DNA of 64,000 bases from Candidatus Bathyarchaeota archaeon (GCA_026014685.1 JAOZHW010000005.1:310001-374000), one strand, 5' to 3'; shown: positions 28,093 to 37,829, counted from the first letter of the stretch. The notes: generated by a model from the letters alone, not told the origin. Translations and numbers: made by a program.

Positions 28093-28629
28093 GTGAAAAA
28101 ACAAATGGTATTGTCTGCTGTTGATTTGAGAAAAGCTATCGAGCAGGGTTCGCTAGTAATTGACCCGTTGAGTAAGGACACGATTAGGGAGAATGGGGTT
28201 GATTTACGGTTTTCTGAGGAGATTGTCCGTTTACAGCCAACGGATAAGGTGCTGGATATTTCTGCGCCTTGCAGTGAGGGGTTGTATGTTAAGGAGAAAG
28301 TTACTGATTCATTTGTTTTAGGTAAGTACGAGAAGGTACTCGTCGCCACACTGGAGCGGGTAAAGTTGAGCAACGACTTCATGGCGTTCTGTCAACTTCG
28401 AAGCACCTTCTCAAGGGCAGGCGTCTCCATCCCCCCCACTGTGGTGGATGCAGGGTTCGAAGGTAACCTTACCATCCAAATTTCAGGTGGCCCCTTCCCC
28501 GTCAAAATCCCCACAAAAACGCGGTTCCTGCATTTGGTGTTTGCAGAACTCAAAACGCCGCTTGTGACGGGTTATGAGGGCAAGTATAAGCATGATAATG
28601 GTGTAGCGCCGCCTAAAAAAGACCGTTAG
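28093..28629 (+). CDS. dcd: dCTP deaminase (dUTPase-fold)
   Basis: The 178-residue trimeric-type protein has the family core: LRSTFSRAGVSIPPT, VVDAGFEGNLTIQI and the substrate-binding C-terminal loop region with GYEGKYKHDNG. The family deaminates dCTP to dUTP (some archaeal members also hydrolyse dUTP to dUMP), feeding thymidylate synthesis. Which activity applies cannot be decided here. The start is GTG at 28093. Confidence 0.85.
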   Translation: MKKQMVLSAVDLRKAIEQGSLVIDPLSKDTIRENGVDLRFSEEIVRLQPTDKVLDISAPCSEGLYVKEKVTDSFVLGKYEKVLVATLERVKLSNDFMAFCQLRSTFSRAGVSIPPTVVDAGFEGNLTIQISGGPFPVKIPTKTRFLHLVFAELKTPLVTGYEGKYKHDNGVAPPKKDR

Positions 28630-28678
28630 GAGCGCAGTACGTTTTTATCCGTATCCGTGCAGTGTGTGGTGAGGAATC

Positions 28679-29101
28679 GTGGACTTTACTTACCCTGCAA
28701 ACGTTTGCTTCGAATGTAACGGTTGCGCGTTGTGCTGCGGCGACACAGACCATAAACTACGCCACATCCTGCTACTGGAAAGCGAGGCAGAGGAGATTTC
28801 GGCGGCTACTGGGCAACCCATCGAGGATTTCTGCAAAGACTCCAACGGCACGCAACCCTACATTTACGAGATGAAAAAATTTGAGGGGGACTGTGTTTTC
28901 CTAAAAGACCACAAATGCACCATCTATGAGCTTCGGCCGCTGATTTGCCGCTTCTACCCCTTCACATTAAAGTTCGATGCAGACAAAGACACCCACGTAT
29001 TCACTGCGACTTCGGAATGCCCCATGATTGGGCAGGGCACACTGATGACACACAAAGATTTTGAAGCACTCTACAGGTTGGCTAAGCAGAGGCTGCCTTA
29101 A
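28679..29101 (+). CDS. YkgJ-like Cys-cluster (zinc/iron-chelating) protein
   Basis: The 140-residue protein has the CxxCxxCC-type motif (CFECNGCALCCG) and later CTIYELRPLICRFYPF and CP, the pattern of the YkgJ/CxxCxxCC family that binds a metal or Fe-S cluster. The biochemical role is unknown. The start is GTG. The stop shares TTAA with the convergent pyrI gene. Confidence 0.85.
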   Translation: MDFTYPANVCFECNGCALCCGDTDHKLRHILLLESEAEEISAATGQPIEDFCKDSNGTQPYIYEMKKFEGDCVFLKDHKCTIYELRPLICRFYPFTLKFDADKDTHVFTATSECPMIGQGTLMTHKDFEALYRLAKQRLP

Positions 29102-29562
29102 AGCTGTTTTAACACATCAGCCTTCTCGATAGATACACCGCAGTAATGGCACTTCAGCGAGAGAGGTTCTTCGTTTTTTACGTGGAATTTGGATGAGACG
29201 GGTTCGCCGCTGTTGCTTACGCAGCAGGGGTTAGTGCATTTTATGATGCCCTCGATGGTTTTGGGCAACTCCACTTCCTGCTTCGCCACAACCGCGTAGT
29301 CGTGGATGATGTTTATGGATGCATGCGGCGCCACCAACGCGATACGGTTGACTTCCTGCGCACTAAGAGCCATACCTTCGATTTTGATGATGTCTTTAAC
29401 ACCGAAGCGTTTGCTGGGAACATTAATCGCGATGGTCATGACACGTTTTTCTTGACCAGTGATTCCCAATATGCGCACAACGTCAAGCGCGTAGCCGCCT
29501 CGGATGTGGTCGATGACTGTGCCGTCTTTGATTTTAGTTACCCGCAGCTCCTTCTCACTCAT
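29098..29562 (-). CDS. pyrI: Aspartate carbamoyltransferase regulatory subunit
   Basis: The 154-residue protein has the nucleotide-binding N-terminal domain (VIDHIRGGYALDVVRILGI) and the C-terminal zinc domain (KCTNPCCVS, then KCHYCG). It carries allosteric nucleotide control of the first committed step of pyrimidine synthesis. The catalytic gene pyrB is not adjacent, unlike the usual pyrBI pair. Confidence 0.95.
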   Translation of the reverse strand: MSEKELRVTKIKDGTVIDHIRGGYALDVVRILGITGQEKRVMTIAINVPSKRFGVKDIIKIEGMALSAQEVNRIALVAPHASINIIHDYAVVAKQEVELPKTIEGIIKCTNPCCVSNSGEPVSSKFHVKNEEPLSLKCHYCGVSIEKADVLKQL

Positions 29563-29627
29563 AGCATCCCTGCAAGGCTATTGCTGGCGGGGCAAATAAG
29601 AATTATCTCCAAAAAACACAGGAAACT

Positions 29628-30338
29628 TTAGGAGCGCAGGTCAATCACGGTGGTGCCAGCGAACTTGTCAAAGTAACGCATAAACGCCTGATTCTTAATC
29701 CGCCACCCAATCAGCAAATCAAAAGGCAACAGCGGCAGCACTTTGCCAAAGTTGCGCACAGCCGCGTGGTCATAGCTCATTTTTTTGCCGTCGGTGCGAA
29801 CCACTTTTAGACCGATGACGCGTTTGCCGATGCTTTGCCCGTTAAAGCCCTCAAGCAACGTGGAGTACAGCCACAGCAACCCGGTGGTGATGAAGATTAT
29901 GGTGCTGATTTCGGCGCCGAGGCTAATCTCAGACAACGAAAGCAACTGGGGCAGAAGCGTAATCGCTAAAGTAATGGCGAAGATCAAAGCGAAATCGATG
30001 AGAAACGCGCTTGCCCGTTTCCTAAAACTGGAAAGCGGCAGCGAACTGGCTTTGCCCTGCACATCAGCGGCTTCCGCCCAGCCCTCCACGTCGTGGATAA
30101 CTCGGACGGCACTTTCCCCTGCGCGGCTAAGCTTGTATTTGCCGCTGGGCGTCTGCTCGATGAAGGGCGATAGGGCACGGAGGTGGAAGCTGAGCTTCCC
30201 AGTATCGACCTTAAGCAGGTTAAGCAAGTCTGTGAAAGACGACTCGCCGTTGTTGCTTAAGTCCAACAGTATGTCTCTTCTCAGCGGGTGGGATAGAACT
30301 GAGAGGACTTTAGAGACGTTGTCCTGATTGACCGCCAT
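29628..30338 (-). CDS. ArsR-type winged helix fused to an RDD membrane domain
   Basis: Residues 1-75 are a winged helix (VLSVLSHPLRRDILLDLS, KLSFHLRAL). Residues about 95-230 form an RDD domain with three hydrophobic helices (RKRASAFLIDFALIF, NGQSIGKRVIGLKVVR). This would tether a DNA-binding domain to the membrane, or sense a membrane signal. Target genes are unknown. The gene is divergent from rio2. Confidence 0.85.
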   Translation of the reverse strand: MAVNQDNVSKVLSVLSHPLRRDILLDLSNNGESSFTDLLNLLKVDTGKLSFHLRALSPFIEQTPSGKYKLSRAGESAVRVIHDVEGWAEAADVQGKASSLPLSSFRKRASAFLIDFALIFAITLAITLLPQLLSLSEISLGAEISTIIFITTGLLWLYSTLLEGFNGQSIGKRVIGLKVVRTDGKKMSYDHAAVRNFGKVLPLLPFDLLIGWRIKNQAFMRYFDKFAGTTVIDLRS

Positions 30339-30490
30339 ACCCTAAAACCTACGGTTCACTGATTTTTCCTTTCTTTTTGCACGCTTATGCCCATAATTGG
30401 GTTTACTCCAATATAAGCCAAACTCTAAAAAACCCTTTAATCTTAAGCTAACTCTAACCTAGACAAAACAGCCTATTAAAGGATTCATAC

Positions 30491-31390
30491 ATGTCAAGCG
30501 CTGAGGTAGCCGTCAAGGTTTTCCGAGAGTTAGAAAGCGAAGACTTCCGAGTGCTCCATATAATCGAAGCCGCCATGGCTAAACGTGAATTCGTACCCAC
30601 AGAACAAATCCACAAGTACTCCAAAGTCCCCCTCGACCGCATCACCTACACACTGGGCAAACTCAACAAACTCGGCTTAATCTACCAAACCAGAGGCGCC
30701 TACACAGGACACACACTAAACTATGCAGGTTACGACTGCTTAGCCATAAACGCACTGGTCAAAGCAGGAGTCATTTCCTCGTTTGGGCATTCGCTGGGAG
30801 TCGGCAAAGAAGCAGACGTCTACGACGCGCTTAGCCCCAGCGGCAACCGCATAGCCGTCAAATTCCACCGCCTAGGACGCATCAGCTTCCGCCAAACCCG
30901 ACGAAAACGCGGCTACATCCGCGAACACTCCACGTGGCTGTTCCAGTCGCATCTGGCGGCGGAAAAAGAGTTTCAAGCCATGAAACTGGTCTACCAACAC
31001 GGCGTCTCGGTGCCTGAGCCGCTTAGCCACAACCGCCACGTGATCGCCATGGGCATGATTGAAGGCGGGGAACTATCCAAATACAAAGACATAGGCGAAG
31101 GGGAAAAAGTTCTGCGCGAAATCTTACAGAACGTCAAAAAAGCCTACACAGAAGCCCACATCATCCACGCGGACTTGAGCGAATACAACATCATCCTGCA
31201 ACCCGATGGGCATGTTTTGATAATCGACTGGCCTCAAGCAGTTAAAACTGACCACGCCAACGCTGCCGAGTTGCTGGAGCGGGATTTGAAGAATGTGCTT
31301 ACTGTTTTTAGCCGAAAATTCAACATAGAATTAGCGCTAAAAGATGCCGTTGCATATGTGGTTGGGGAAGCGAAACGCTTGCCCGTTTAG
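30491..31390 (+). CDS. rio2: RIO2-type serine/threonine kinase
   Basis: The N-terminal winged helix (residues about 1-85) precedes a RIO kinase domain with the nucleotide loop GVGKEADVYDAL, catalytic HADLSEYNII and metal-binding IIDWPQ. Rio2 acts in small-subunit ribosome maturation. The 299-residue length is typical of archaeal Rio2. A TATA-like TTTAATCTTAAG lies about 40-55 bases upstream. It overlaps the lsm gene tail to tail by four bases. Confidence 0.95.
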   Translation: MSSAEVAVKVFRELESEDFRVLHIIEAAMAKREFVPTEQIHKYSKVPLDRITYTLGKLNKLGLIYQTRGAYTGHTLNYAGYDCLAINALVKAGVISSFGHSLGVGKEADVYDALSPSGNRIAVKFHRLGRISFRQTRRKRGYIREHSTWLFQSHLAAEKEFQAMKLVYQHGVSVPEPLSHNRHVIAMGMIEGGELSKYKDIGEGEKVLREILQNVKKAYTEAHIIHADLSEYNIILQPDGHVLIIDWPQAVKTDHANAAELLERDLKNVLTVFSRKFNIELALKDAVAYVVGEAKRLPV

Positions 31391-31635
31391 TGCTTGTTTG
31401 CGTCTAAGATAATGTAGAGTATGTTGTTTCCTCGGAGAAGCACGTTACCGTAGTTGGTCATAAGTTGGTCTTCTTTGCATTCGGTAGCGCCTTCCAAGAG
31501 TATGTTCATGTGTCCGTCGCATTTAATCATTTTACCCTTGTATTCGTAGCCGCTTTTGAGAACAACTTGGATGTTGCCGTGCAACTGTTTTATGAGAACG
31601 TTTAGTGGTTTTTTACTTGGTTCCATCATCGACAT
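31387..31635 (-). CDS. Sm-like (Lsm) RNA-binding protein
   Basis: The 82-residue protein shows Sm1 (VVLKSGYEYKGKMIKCDGHMN) and Sm2 (NYGNVLLRGNNILYI). Archaeal Lsm proteins form heptameric rings that bind U-rich RNA. The eL37 gene that often follows lsm in archaea is absent; the convergent rio2 gene lies there instead. Confidence 0.92.
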   Translation of the reverse strand: MSMMEPSKKPLNVLIKQLHGNIQVVLKSGYEYKGKMIKCDGHMNILLEGATECKEDQLMTNYGNVLLRGNNILYIILDANKH

Positions 31636-31760
31636 ATGTTAGTCACTGACCATTCCGTTTATTATGCAACAACCCGCTACCAAATATAAAAGGCTTATGA
31701 AAACCAAGTAACCTATGGATAAACAAAAACTTGGTGGGTAAAGAAAAAAGAGGATAGGAT

Positions 31761-32021
31761 CTACAGTTTAGCCAGAACCGACAGCGCCGCAACTACGAGG
31801 AAAGCTATGCCTGTCCAGAAAAGGTCGCCGCCTGTGAGGAACCAAACCACTATGGCTACGAGGATTGCGGGGATAAGCACTAAGAAGAGCTTGATTAGCA
31901 CGATTATTATTAAGCCGATGATGACCAGTATTATCAGAAACGTCAGGTCTAAGCCGCCGAGCCCTAAACTGTCGAGAACCGAGTAGACGAACGCCATCAA
32001 TAGTGGAAGAAAACTCATCAT
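31761..32021 (-). CDS. Small hydrophobic membrane protein
   Basis: The 86 residues contain three hydrophobic segments and no recognised motif. RBS AGGAGAT lies just before the ATG. A structural or unknown membrane role is all that can be said. Confidence 0.65.
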   Translation of the reverse strand: MMSFLPLLMAFVYSVLDSLGLGGLDLTFLIILVIIGLIIIVLIKLFLVLIPAILVAIVVWFLTGGDLFWTGIAFLVVAALSVLAKL

Positions 32022-32087
32022 ATCTCCTCTAAAAATGTAGGTTGTTGCATCATAGTAATATGTCTTTAGGAAACAGCGGTAAGCTGC

Positions 32088-32558
32088 TTAAGCCATCTTA
32101 CCCCGAAGCTTAGTGAGCACTTCATCCTCAACCCATTTCTCGCCTTGCATGGTGAGTTTGAAGTCGGGTTTGTTGGGGTCAGGCTTGAAAACTTGCCCCC
32201 GTTTGGTCATCTCGTTTAAGCGGGCTGGAACCATGACTTTTATGCCGCTGGATTCAAGCAGCTTCTGCACCTGCGCCGCCGTGTTCCGCCTGTCGTCTGA
32301 GGCATACAGCACCAGCCCGACGGATTCGTAATGGGTCAGGTTTTCCCGTGTGACTATGACGGGCCCTTCCGTGGTGGGTTCAACGATGCCTTTTAGCTGT
32401 GCACCAGAGGGAGTTAAACGGTTGGCAACGAAGTCGGAGAGTTTCTCAGTAAAGTTTTCAGGCATGCTGGCGAGCATGTCAAGGATTTCCTGGGGGGTTT
32501 CACCTTCGATTACGACTTCGCCGAATCCTGTTTTTATTCGGGCTTCTATGCGTTTCAT
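32088..32558 (-). CDS. Hypothetical archaeal protein, 156 residues
   Basis: An unrecognised soluble protein. The N-terminal half has beta-strand character and the C-terminal half (SVGLVLYASDDRRNTAAQVQ onward) looks like a winged helix. It lies 75 bases downstream of gatE on the same strand and may be cotranscribed with the gatDE genes. Confidence 0.65.
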   Translation of the reverse strand: MKRIEARIKTGFGEVVIEGETPQEILDMLASMPENFTEKLSDFVANRLTPSGAQLKGIVEPTTEGPVIVTRENLTHYESVGLVLYASDDRRNTAAQVQKLLESSGIKVMVPARLNEMTKRGQVFKPDPNKPDFKLTMQGEKWVEDEVLTKLRGKMA

Positions 32559-32633
32559 GGCGGTGCCTCAGTGGGGTATATGGGTGTTTTGGCTTTTTAG
32601 GATTTATGACAGGTTTACGGCAAAGAAGAAGGG

Positions 32634-34541
32634 CTATTTTAGCCGTTCACGCAGCAGCTTGTTGACGAGTTCAGGGTTGCATTTGCCCCTGACTTCCTTC
32701 ATCGCCGCGCCCATCAGCATTCCGAAGGCGTTTTTGCCGAGTTTGTCAATTTGGGCTTTGTTGGCGGAGACGATGCGGTCGATGATCGGCGCCAAATCCT
32801 CTTCAGTCAACATCTTTAATCCTAAAGCGCATGTTGCGTCAGCCAGCGACTTGCCCTCATTTCGAGCAAACCAACTGAAAACGCCTGAAATTGCTTCTTT
32901 AGCAAGTTCACCTGCGCCCACTGCCCCAAAGATCGCGGCTATTTGTTCGTCGGTGACGTTCTCGGTGGGAACCCCATCACGTTTGAGCGACTTCACGGTT
33001 TCGGTTAGGAAGGCTGCGATTGTTGAGGCTTGTGTGCCGCTGGTTTTGGCGGTTTCCTCGAATATGGCGATGTATTCGGAGTCGATGAGTTGCTTGGCGA
33101 GTTTCTCGTTTAGGCTGTACTGTTTGATGAGGCGAGCGAGTTTCTTGTCAGCTGGCTCAGGCAGGTTGGCTTTGATTTGCGCTACGAGCGCCTTGGTGAT
33201 TGGCTGAGGAGGTATGTCGGTTTCAGGGTACATGCGAGCTGCTCCGGGGCGGGGTCGCATGTAACGTGTGGTGCCGTCGTCTTTGGCTGTGCGTGTCTCC
33301 TGCGGGATACATTTGCAGGCGACTTGTGCACGGTCAACTACAGCTTTTAGGGCGTCGTGGGTGTTTTCGGCGGTGTCGGCTACGAAGACCACGGCGTCGC
33401 CTTCGCTGGCGCCAACTGCTTCCCGCAAGGCTTTTACCTCTTCTGGTGTGATGCCGTAGTTTGCCAAGACTTCGTCGGTGTGGAATATGCCGCCCACTCT
33501 GCCCCAGAATTTGGCGTAATCTGACAGTTCGCTGCCTAAACGGAAGCCAGGCATGAGTTCGCGTCCAGTTAAGCCTGCAAAGCCTGCGAGTTTGACGGCT
33601 AAGACGGTCTGTTTCTTGTCCACTGCTTTGCGGATGACTTTGCTCTTGGTATCCTTGAACAAACGGGTCACATCGACGAATTCGGGTTTTAGCGATTCGG
33701 GAGTTATGCCTCGTTTAGCAAGTTCCTCTTTTATCTCGATTAAACCCAACTGCCGCTTGACCTCGTACTCCACGACGGTTGAAATCAATTCGAGTTCCTG
33801 TACACCTTTGATTTCTATGAGTGCACCGTTGGGTATGGATACGTTTAGGTCCTGTCGAATGGTGCCTAAACCACGCATAACTTTGCCTGTATCACGCAGA
33901 ATTCTGCCGATGGCAAACGCAACTTCCTGGGCCTCCTGTGGCGAGTAGATTACGGGTGCTGTGGCCACTTCGATTAATGGGATGCCGAGGCGGTCGATGC
34001 GGTAGCGGATGGTTTTACCCTCGTCCTGTGTGCCTGTTTTGCGGGCTGCATCCTCCTCAAGGAAAGCTGCCTGCATAGGAATGGTTTTTTCGCCAACTTT
34101 AATCCAGCCGTCTAGGGCGATGGTACAGGTGCGCTGGAAGCCCGTGGTGTTGCTGCCGTCTATGACGGTTTTACGCATAACGTGAACTTCGTCAACGGGT
34201 TGCATGTTCATCATAAGTGAAGCCGTCAAAACAACCTTCACCGCATCCAAGTTGATTGGGTGTGGGGGTTCCTCATCCATTTCTACGAGGCAGCTACTTT
34301 GGCGGTTGGCTTCGTAGAGGATTTTCACGCCCTTCTGGAATTCAAAGTAGGCTGCGGGGTCAACTTGGCCCAGTTCGCTCTGGGTCGGTCTCAGCCTGCG
34401 GAGGAAAGTGATTTCGGGGTCCTCCTTGAATAAGAGTGGGGGGCAGCTGCAGAAGAGTTTGCTGTTTACGTTTAATTGCTGATGGATTTCTAAGCCGCAT
34501 TTTAAACCCACTTTTGCGTAGTCAATTGGAGTTTTGGACAT
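32634..34541 (-). CDS. gatE: Glu-tRNA(Gln) amidotransferase subunit E
   Basis: The archaea-specific GatDE complex converts Glu-tRNA(Gln) to Gln-tRNA(Gln). The 635-residue GatE shows the GatB-type kinase core (KCGLEIHQQLNV, RTCTIALDGWIKVG, DEEPPHP), the inserted GAD domain in the middle, and the C-terminal YqeY-like helical tail. It starts immediately after gatD (zero-base spacing), so the two are translated together. Confidence 0.97.
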   Translation of the reverse strand: MSKTPIDYAKVGLKCGLEIHQQLNVNSKLFCSCPPLLFKEDPEITFLRRLRPTQSELGQVDPAAYFEFQKGVKILYEANRQSSCLVEMDEEPPHPINLDAVKVVLTASLMMNMQPVDEVHVMRKTVIDGSNTTGFQRTCTIALDGWIKVGEKTIPMQAAFLEEDAARKTGTQDEGKTIRYRIDRLGIPLIEVATAPVIYSPQEAQEVAFAIGRILRDTGKVMRGLGTIRQDLNVSIPNGALIEIKGVQELELISTVVEYEVKRQLGLIEIKEELAKRGITPESLKPEFVDVTRLFKDTKSKVIRKAVDKKQTVLAVKLAGFAGLTGRELMPGFRLGSELSDYAKFWGRVGGIFHTDEVLANYGITPEEVKALREAVGASEGDAVVFVADTAENTHDALKAVVDRAQVACKCIPQETRTAKDDGTTRYMRPRPGAARMYPETDIPPQPITKALVAQIKANLPEPADKKLARLIKQYSLNEKLAKQLIDSEYIAIFEETAKTSGTQASTIAAFLTETVKSLKRDGVPTENVTDEQIAAIFGAVGAGELAKEAISGVFSWFARNEGKSLADATCALGLKMLTEEDLAPIIDRIVSANKAQIDKLGKNAFGMLMGAAMKEVRGKCNPELVNKLLRERLK

Positions 34542-35888
34542 TTAGTTACCTCCCTCGCAGGATAGTTTCTCTTCTTGTGGAAGCGTCCGAGGCGAGTATT
34601 CGCCTGCTACGTTAGCTTTCAGTAACGCGGTGGCTTCTTTGGGATCGCTGGTTTGTCCAAGCGCCCACATGAGCTTCACTAAACCAGTTTCGGGGAACAT
34701 ATCCTCCAATGGCACAACGCCGAAGGAAAGCAAGTCTCTTCCTGTGTCGTAGACGTTCATGTCCACTCTTCCCCAAATGCACTGGGAGGCAAGCGCCACT
34801 ACGACGCCTTTGGCGGTGGCGCGTTTGATGGCGTCAAAGCAGAATTTGCTCACATGCCCAAGCCCTGAGCCTTCAAGCAGGATGCCCCGGAAGCCCTTGT
34901 CAACGTAGAAGTCGATTACGGCTGGGTCGAGTCCAGGGTAGAATTTGACAAGCGCCACTTTGTCACAGAAGTTTGGTTTGAGGAGCAATTTACGTTGGGG
35001 GTCACGTTTCTGGTAATTATCATCGTTCATTGTTACTTTTAGGTCTTGGACTTTGGCGATTGGGAACCCATTTATGGATTTGAAAGTGTCTCGGCGGCTG
35101 GTATGGCACTTGCGCACCTTTGTACCTCGATGTATGACTGTTGCGGTATCTGAGACGGATTCGTGCATGGCTAAACCGACCTCCGCAAACGGTGCTTCGC
35201 CTGCAGCTTTGACTGCGCCGATGAGGTTGGTTGCGGCGTCACTGCTGGGACGGTCAGAAGAGCGTTGGGCGCCGACGAGAATAACTGGGACAGGCAGGTT
35301 CTGCAACGCAAAACTCAGCGCCGCCGAAGTGTAAGCCATCGTGTCAGTGCCGTGTGCGATGACTACGCCGTCTACGCCTTGTTCGATGCGTTTGGCGACG
35401 GTTTGGGCAAGTTCAGTCCAGTTCTGTGGAGTGAGGTTCTCGCTGTAGATGCTGTAGACGATTTCTGTGTCTACGCGGGCGATGTCGGCGAGTTCGGGCA
35501 CGACACCGTAGAGGTCGCTTGCGGACATGGCGCTGCGGACTGCACCTGTGCGGTAGTCAACTCGGCTGGCGATGGTTCCGCCTGTACTCATGATAACGAC
35601 GTGGGGCAATGCGGGGTTCTGTTTGGGCAACGGTGGCGCCTCGAATTTGGGCGCGGTGCCTTTCCCGATTTTGTCCACTTTGATGTCTGCGGTGGCTTCG
35701 ATGCCGATGTTGTAGCCGCTCTTCATCTTTATGATGATGGCTGCGCCTTCGCCGAAACGGGGAATCAGGATGCCCTCGTAGGTTTTGCCTTTGCTTGTGA
35801 TTTTTAATATGTCGCCAACGCTGCAATCCGCTTGCTTTAGCAGTTGGAGCGCTTTGCCTTTGTAGCCTGAACCTTCAAGTTCACTCAT
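34542..35888 (-). CDS. gatD: Glu-tRNA(Gln) amidotransferase subunit D
   Basis: This asparaginase-like subunit releases ammonia for GatE. The active-site threonines are in MSTGGTIASR and VIAHGTDTMAYT. The N-terminal about 85 residues form the GatD beta-barrel (GSGYKGKALQLL). The gene overlaps elp3 by four bases (ATGA) and abuts gatE, giving an elp3-gatD-gatE translation operon. Confidence 0.97.
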   Translation of the reverse strand: MSELEGSGYKGKALQLLKQADCSVGDILKITSKGKTYEGILIPRFGEGAAIIIKMKSGYNIGIEATADIKVDKIGKGTAPKFEAPPLPKQNPALPHVVIMSTGGTIASRVDYRTGAVRSAMSASDLYGVVPELADIARVDTEIVYSIYSENLTPQNWTELAQTVAKRIEQGVDGVVIAHGTDTMAYTSAALSFALQNLPVPVILVGAQRSSDRPSSDAATNLIGAVKAAGEAPFAEVGLAMHESVSDTATVIHRGTKVRKCHTSRRDTFKSINGFPIAKVQDLKVTMNDDNYQKRDPQRKLLLKPNFCDKVALVKFYPGLDPAVIDFYVDKGFRGILLEGSGLGHVSKFCFDAIKRATAKGVVVALASQCIWGRVDMNVYDTGRDLLSFGVVPLEDMFPETGLVKLMWALGQTSDPKEATALLKANVAGEYSPRTLPQEEKLSCEGGN

Positions 35889-37480
35889 GCTGTCTTTAGC
35901 CTCTTTGAAACGTAAACTCCATCACGCTGGTAACCCAGTCGCATGTAGTATCGTCTTGTTCCTAACGCACTAATGACTAAAAGCTTTTCCCGCCCAAACT
36001 CGACCCGTGCAATCCGCTCGGCTTCAGCCAGTAGTTCTTTTCCGTAGCCACGGTGCTGCCATTCACCGTCTGGCCGCTTGCCAACAGGAACAAGCGGCCC
36101 GTAAACATGCAGTTCACGAACAATTGCCGAAGGCGCTTCGGTGATTTCGGGGCGATGCGCTTTAGTCGAGGGAATTCTCAGTCTCAGGTAACCCAAGAGT
36201 ACGTTGTTTTGGGGGTCTTCGGCGGAGATGAAGACTTCGGTACCCTCTGAAGCTTCGTACTGCTGGGTGAGGATTTGGATTTTCTTCAAGTCAGGCTTCA
36301 CATGATCAACCTGCAAGCGGTGCCCCACCTCGCGGCAGCGAATGCATTGACAGCGGAACCCGTGTTCGACAAGTTTTTGCTGTGCAAGTTCGCGAAGGTT
36401 GCTCTTCTTGACTCCTGCCAAAATCAGCTGAGCGGGAATGTCGCGTTGGACACGCATCACCCGCACCCATTTAGGGATGAACCGTTTGATTTCAGCTATG
36501 ACTTCTGCTGCCTGCTCGGTTGTGTAAGGTGTGTATGTGCCTTGCTTGTACCATTCATGTGCTTTTGTGCCTTCTATGGCGAGGCAAGGATAGATTTTTA
36601 TCATGTCAGGCTTAAAGGCGGCGTCAGTAAAGACCCGCTTGAATGCTTCAACATCCTTCGGGGGGTTGGAGCCAGGCATCCCAGGCATCAGGTGATAGAC
36701 GATTTTTAGCCCCGCGTCCTTAGCAATACGAGTTGCCTCAACCACGTCGGCTACGGTGTGAGTTCTGCCCACTAAACGGTAGATTTGGTCGTCGGGGTTC
36801 TGCACGCCCAGCTCGATGCGGGTTACACCCATGTCTAGCATGGCGTCGATGTGGGGTTGCTTTGCCCAGTCAGGACGAGTCTCGACGGTTATGCCGACGT
36901 TGCGGGTTGCGCTGACTTCCGCGTTCGCCTTAGCCTCTTCGAGGCTTGCCGAGGTTTTGCCCGTCACTGCATCGAGGCAACGCTGAATAAACCACGTTTG
37001 ATATTCGGGAGGAGTAGCAGGAAAAGTGCCCCCCATCACGATTAACTCAATTTTGTCGACTTTGTGACCGATTTGGGTTAACTGCTCGATTCGGCTCATC
37101 ACTTGGCTATAGGGGTCGAAGCTGTTCTGGGCGCCGCGCATTGCTGCGGGCTCGTGGCCTGTGTAGCTTTGCGGTGAACCAATGGAGGGACCGCCGGGAC
37201 AGTAGGCGCAGGGCTCTGGCTGAGGACATGGATAGGGCTTAGTCATGGTGGCAACGACTGTTACGCCGCTGATGGTGCGTGTGGTTTTGCGTTTCAACAG
37301 CGGCAAAAGCACCTTGGATTCTTCGGGGGTTAACTGCGCTATTATGTCTGCGCTGGATGGCACCTTATCTAAATGGTATTTGCCTGCGGTTCGGATTTTT
37401 AAGCGATTGACATCATCACGTGTAGGGGAAGGCATAGAAAGAAGCGTATCGATGATTTCGCGAATTGCCGTATCAGTCAA
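35885..37480 (-). CDS. elp3: Elp3-type tRNA uridine carboxymethyltransferase (radical SAM/acetyltransferase)
   Basis: The 531-residue enzyme modifies wobble uridine (cm5U-type) in tRNA. Residues about 75-330 hold the radical SAM domain with a CPQPEPCAYC cluster motif followed by PGGPS. The C-terminus is a GNAT acetyltransferase domain (HRGYGKELLAEAERIA). The start is TTG at 37480. It heads the elp3-gatD-gatE run. A TATA-like CTTTTATAC lies about 60-70 bases upstream on this strand. Confidence 0.95.
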   Translation of the reverse strand: MTDTAIREIIDTLLSMPSPTRDDVNRLKIRTAGKYHLDKVPSSADIIAQLTPEESKVLLPLLKRKTTRTISGVTVVATMTKPYPCPQPEPCAYCPGGPSIGSPQSYTGHEPAAMRGAQNSFDPYSQVMSRIEQLTQIGHKVDKIELIVMGGTFPATPPEYQTWFIQRCLDAVTGKTSASLEEAKANAEVSATRNVGITVETRPDWAKQPHIDAMLDMGVTRIELGVQNPDDQIYRLVGRTHTVADVVEATRIAKDAGLKIVYHLMPGMPGSNPPKDVEAFKRVFTDAAFKPDMIKIYPCLAIEGTKAHEWYKQGTYTPYTTEQAAEVIAEIKRFIPKWVRVMRVQRDIPAQLILAGVKKSNLRELAQQKLVEHGFRCQCIRCREVGHRLQVDHVKPDLKKIQILTQQYEASEGTEVFISAEDPQNNVLLGYLRLRIPSTKAHRPEITEAPSAIVRELHVYGPLVPVGKRPDGEWQHRGYGKELLAEAERIARVEFGREKLLVISALGTRRYYMRLGYQRDGVYVSKRLKTA

Positions 37481-37562
37481 AGTTAAAGCCGAATAAAGGT
37501 TAATCTACAAATAAATAAAGTAAACTAGCTAAAAGCACCGTATAAAAGGGAGAACGGGCAGT

Positions 37563-37727
37563 TTAGGACATCCAGTTTTGGCCCGCTTTCCGCTGCAGAA
37601 TCACACGTTTCTCGTAGTTGCGTCTGCTGCGGTTTTTTGGGCTTGGAGCAGTCCTTTCTTGAGCCTGGATTTTGGGGGTTTGGTTCCTTACTTTCCCGGC
37701 TTTTGAGAGTGATCCGTGAGTTGGCAT
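37563..37727 (-). CDS. Small ribosomal subunit protein eS30
   Basis: This 54-residue protein is easily missed because of its size. It begins [20 protein letters not shown] and ends [14 protein letters not shown], the full-length archaeal S30e pattern. RBS AAGGTG is seven bases before the ATG. eS30 occurs in TACK archaea and eukaryotes and is generally missing from Euryarchaeota, which helps place the organism. It sits between cdvC and elp3 on the same strand. Confidence 0.92.
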   Translation of the reverse strand: MPTHGSLSKAGKVRNQTPKIQAQERTAPSPKNRSRRNYEKRVILQRKAGQNWMS

Positions 37728-37829
37728 ATTTTACACCTTTTCCACAATAAGCATGGATGTCACACTTAAACCTTTAGCTACAGAAAAGGGCAGAATAGAA
37801 AAAGAGTGCACATGGAGGGGCGCAAGCTT

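Noticed and set aside
32350-33207. 285-codon plus-strand frame opposite gatE
   Set aside because: Antisense shadow of a confidently identified gene with Ser/Thr-rich, family-less translation.
35265-35807. 180-codon plus-strand frame opposite gatD
   Set aside because: Antisense shadow rich in Cys, Gly and Val with no recognisable domain.
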